Shown here piece by piece: positions 62,676 through 64,000 of a stretch of 64,000 nucleotides of DNA. The stretch is from contig CP012388.1 in the NCBI GenBank assembly GCA_001708385.1, positions 1-64,000 of the forward strand, in the 5' to 3' direction. The notes beneath the pieces are model-generated. The model was not told where the DNA came from, ran no database searches, and saw nothing but the letters and a program-made list of their open reading frames with translations. The stretch is from Flavobacterium psychrophilum (GTDB lineage Bacteria; Bacteroidota; Bacteroidia; Flavobacteriales; Flavobacteriaceae). Each line of letters starts with the position of its first letter. Within the stretch, counting starts at the first letter, position 1. The translations under genes and the position numbers were made by a program.

Positions 62676-62714
62676 TGTTATCAAATAATAACAATTAATT
62701 TAATAGAATAAGAA

Positions 62715-63563
62715 ATGAAAAATTCAAATCAAAAAGTATGGTTTGTAACAGGTGCATCAAAAGGACTAGGCCTGTCACTTGTTAAACGATTATTAAACGA
62801 AGGCCATAACGTAACAGCTACTTCAAGGAGTCTTTCTGACCTGGAGAGTGCTGTAGGAAGCCATATTAATTTTTTACCGCTTGCAGTAGATATTCTAAAT
62901 GAAGAAAGCGTTGCTGATGCGGTTGATAAAACCATAAACCATTTCGGTAGTCTGGATGTTGTAGTAAACAATGCAGGTTATGGATTGTTAGGTGCATTAG
63001 AAGAACTTACCGATGCAGAAAGCAGGCAGAATTTTGATGTTAATGTATTCGGATCGCTTAACGTTATACGTCATGCATTACCACAATTAAGAAAACAGCA
63101 ATCAGGGCATATTTTCAATATAGCATCAATTGGTGGATTTACAGGTGATTTCCCCGGCTTTGGAATTTACTGCGCTACTAAATTTGCAGTCCATGGCTTT
63201 ACAGAATCGCTTGCTGCTGAGGTTGCGCCATTTGGCATCCATGCTACAGTAGTTTCTCCCGGTTACTTTAGGACTAACTTTTTAGAAGGCAGTTCTTTGG
63301 CAACACCTAAAAATGCTATTGAAGACTATAAATCGGTTAGGGACTCGCAATTGGCTCATGAAAACGACATTAACAATAATCAACCCGGCGACCCCGATAA
63401 GGCAGCAGCCGTGCTAATTGAAGTTGCTTCTATGGCACAGCCGCCGGTTCAGTTATTCCTTGGGCCAGATGCTTATCACCTGGCTGAGGTAAAAATGCAG
63501 TCGGTACAAAAAGAACTTGAGGCGTTAAGGCATATAGCCGCAGCCACAAATTTTGATAACTAA
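62715..63563 (+). CDS. Short-chain dehydrogenase/reductase
   Basis: A 282-residue classical SDR oxidoreductase: FVTGASKGLGLSLVKRLLNE with the NAD(P)-binding Gly motif, NNAGYG, and the active-site YCATKFAVHG (Tyr and Lys) after IASIGGFTGDF. Ser, Tyr and Lys are present, so it should be active. It would reduce or oxidise a carbonyl compound; substrate unknown. Regulon promoter 4 lies upstream and the ABM gene follows. Confidence 0.9.
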   Translation: MKNSNQKVWFVTGASKGLGLSLVKRLLNEGHNVTATSRSLSDLESAVGSHINFLPLAVDILNEESVADAVDKTINHFGSLDVVVNNAGYGLLGALEELTDAESRQNFDVNVFGSLNVIRHALPQLRKQQSGHIFNIASIGGFTGDFPGFGIYCATKFAVHGFTESLAAEVAPFGIHATVVSPGYFRTNFLEGSSLATPKNAIEDYKSVRDSQLAHENDINNNQPGDPDKAAAVLIEVASMAQPPVQLFLGPDAYHLAEVKMQSVQKELEALRHIAAATNFDN

Positions 63564-63572
63564 TACACTCAC

Positions 63573-63610
63573 GAACGGCTCCAAAATAAGGAGCCGTTCT
63601 TTATTTTTCT
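63573..63610 (+). terminator. Terminator after SDR gene
   Basis: GAACGGCTCC and GGAGCCGTTC form a perfect 10-bp stem with a 7-base loop followed by TTTATTTTT. Confidence 0.9.
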
Positions 63611-63614
63611 TTAA

Positions 63615-63683
63615 AATGTTTGAATAGTATAAACAATGCTGTGAATCTTGCAATAACAACTTTGTAATCGTGAAGTAACTTTG
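63615..63683 (+). promoter_or_regulatory. Regulon promoter 5, upstream of ABM gene
   Basis: AATGTTTGA (63615-63623), CAATGCTGTG (63634-63643), GCAATAA (63650-63656) and the -7 element TAACTTTG (63676-63683). The ABM gene starts 35 bases downstream. Same spacing as the four other members. Confidence 0.65.
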
Positions 63684-63717
63684 TTTCAGAAATATAAGGA
63701 ATAATAAAGTATTTTTT

Positions 63718-64000
63718 ATGGAAAATTCAACGCTTATTACTGCAAAAACTTTACTTGTAAATTTTACAGCAAGAGACAGTCAGTCTTCGACAGAGCTTCA
63801 ATATGCACTTAATTATCTGGCTGACATCACTAGAAACGAGGAAGGTTTTATACGATATGAGGTGTTCCGCTCAGACAATAACCATCTAGATTATTATGTA
63901 TTGCAAACCTGGTCTGGAGAGCGTGCTTTGGAAAGGCATCTTAACCAGATACATGTATTAGAATTTGCTGCTCAATGCAAGCTTTGGCTTGCAAGGCCAT
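63718..64000 (+). CDS. ABM-type monooxygenase, partial
   Basis: Starts at the ATG 63718 and runs off the window end; 94 complete codons are visible. The pattern LLVNFTARDSQSSTELQYAL, NEEGFIRYEVFRSDNNHLDY and ERHLNQIHVLEFA matches the antibiotic biosynthesis monooxygenase fold, small ferredoxin-like proteins acting on quinones or aromatics or of unknown role. Regulon promoter 5 lies upstream. The C-terminus is not seen. Confidence 0.8.
   Translation, partial: MENSTLITAKTLLVNFTARDSQSSTELQYALNYLADITRNEEGFIRYEVFRSDNNHLDYYVLQTWSGERALERHLNQIHVLEFAAQCKLWLARP

Overview
The window looks like chromosomal DNA of a Flavobacterium-like member of the Bacteroidota. The DNA is AT-rich. Promoters carry the Bacteroidota -7 element TAnnTTTG. 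One secreted protease ends in a type IX secretion sorting tail. Other signs are LytS/LytTR pairs, BlaI/M56 pairs, a TPR-AraC regulator and a SAM-I riboswitch ahead of methionine genes.

Left part (1 to about 12.8 kb): a decaying genomic island. It starts with IS6-family remnants, then a plus-strand row of small genes: an unknown protein, a HEPN-like protein, an acidic protein, a GIY-YIG nuclease, a P-loop protein and a DUF3883 nuclease-like protein. Next come a TPR-AraC regulator broken by one stop codon and a mobile-element block (lipoprotein, AraC regulator, RteC-like protein, membrane protein, winged-helix protein, small protein, large serine recombinase). The recombinase has a one-base frameshift and its 3' end abuts the 3' end of a tRNA-Arg gene. 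Six genes here are broken by one or a few point changes or indels, while the genes to the right are intact.

Right part (12.9 to 64 kb): chromosomal genes. In order they are apt; a BlaI repressor with two M56 metallopeptidases; an MFS transporter; a riboswitch-controlled metB-like/hom operon; a DMT transporter; a subtilase run; alkaline phosphatase; lysA; sucC; a GT2 transferase; two LytS/LytTR pairs; a CPA2 antiporter; an RND efflux operon; a zinc alcohol dehydrogenase; an electrophile-response-like cluster (dioxygenase, esterase, cupin, pirin, GNAT); and a stretch holding an AraC regulator, a truncated AraC sensor, a tricorn protease, a SnoaL-like protein, an SDR and an ABM monooxygenase.

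Main observations. (1) Five promoters between 57.9 and 63.7 kb, including that of the AraC regulator itself, share one spaced motif at nearly constant distance from the -7 box, which suggests an undescribed local regulon. (2) The MFS gene contains the Illumina P7 oligonucleotide preceded by exactly ten T, an artefact built into the assembly. (3) The GIY-YIG/P-loop/DUF3883/HEPN cassette is a candidate, partly decayed, defence-like system. (4) Several paired operators sit at helical spacing (BlaI, RND/LytTR, TTTCCGGAAA, dioxygenase promoter). All calls come from reading the sequence; no database search was run.
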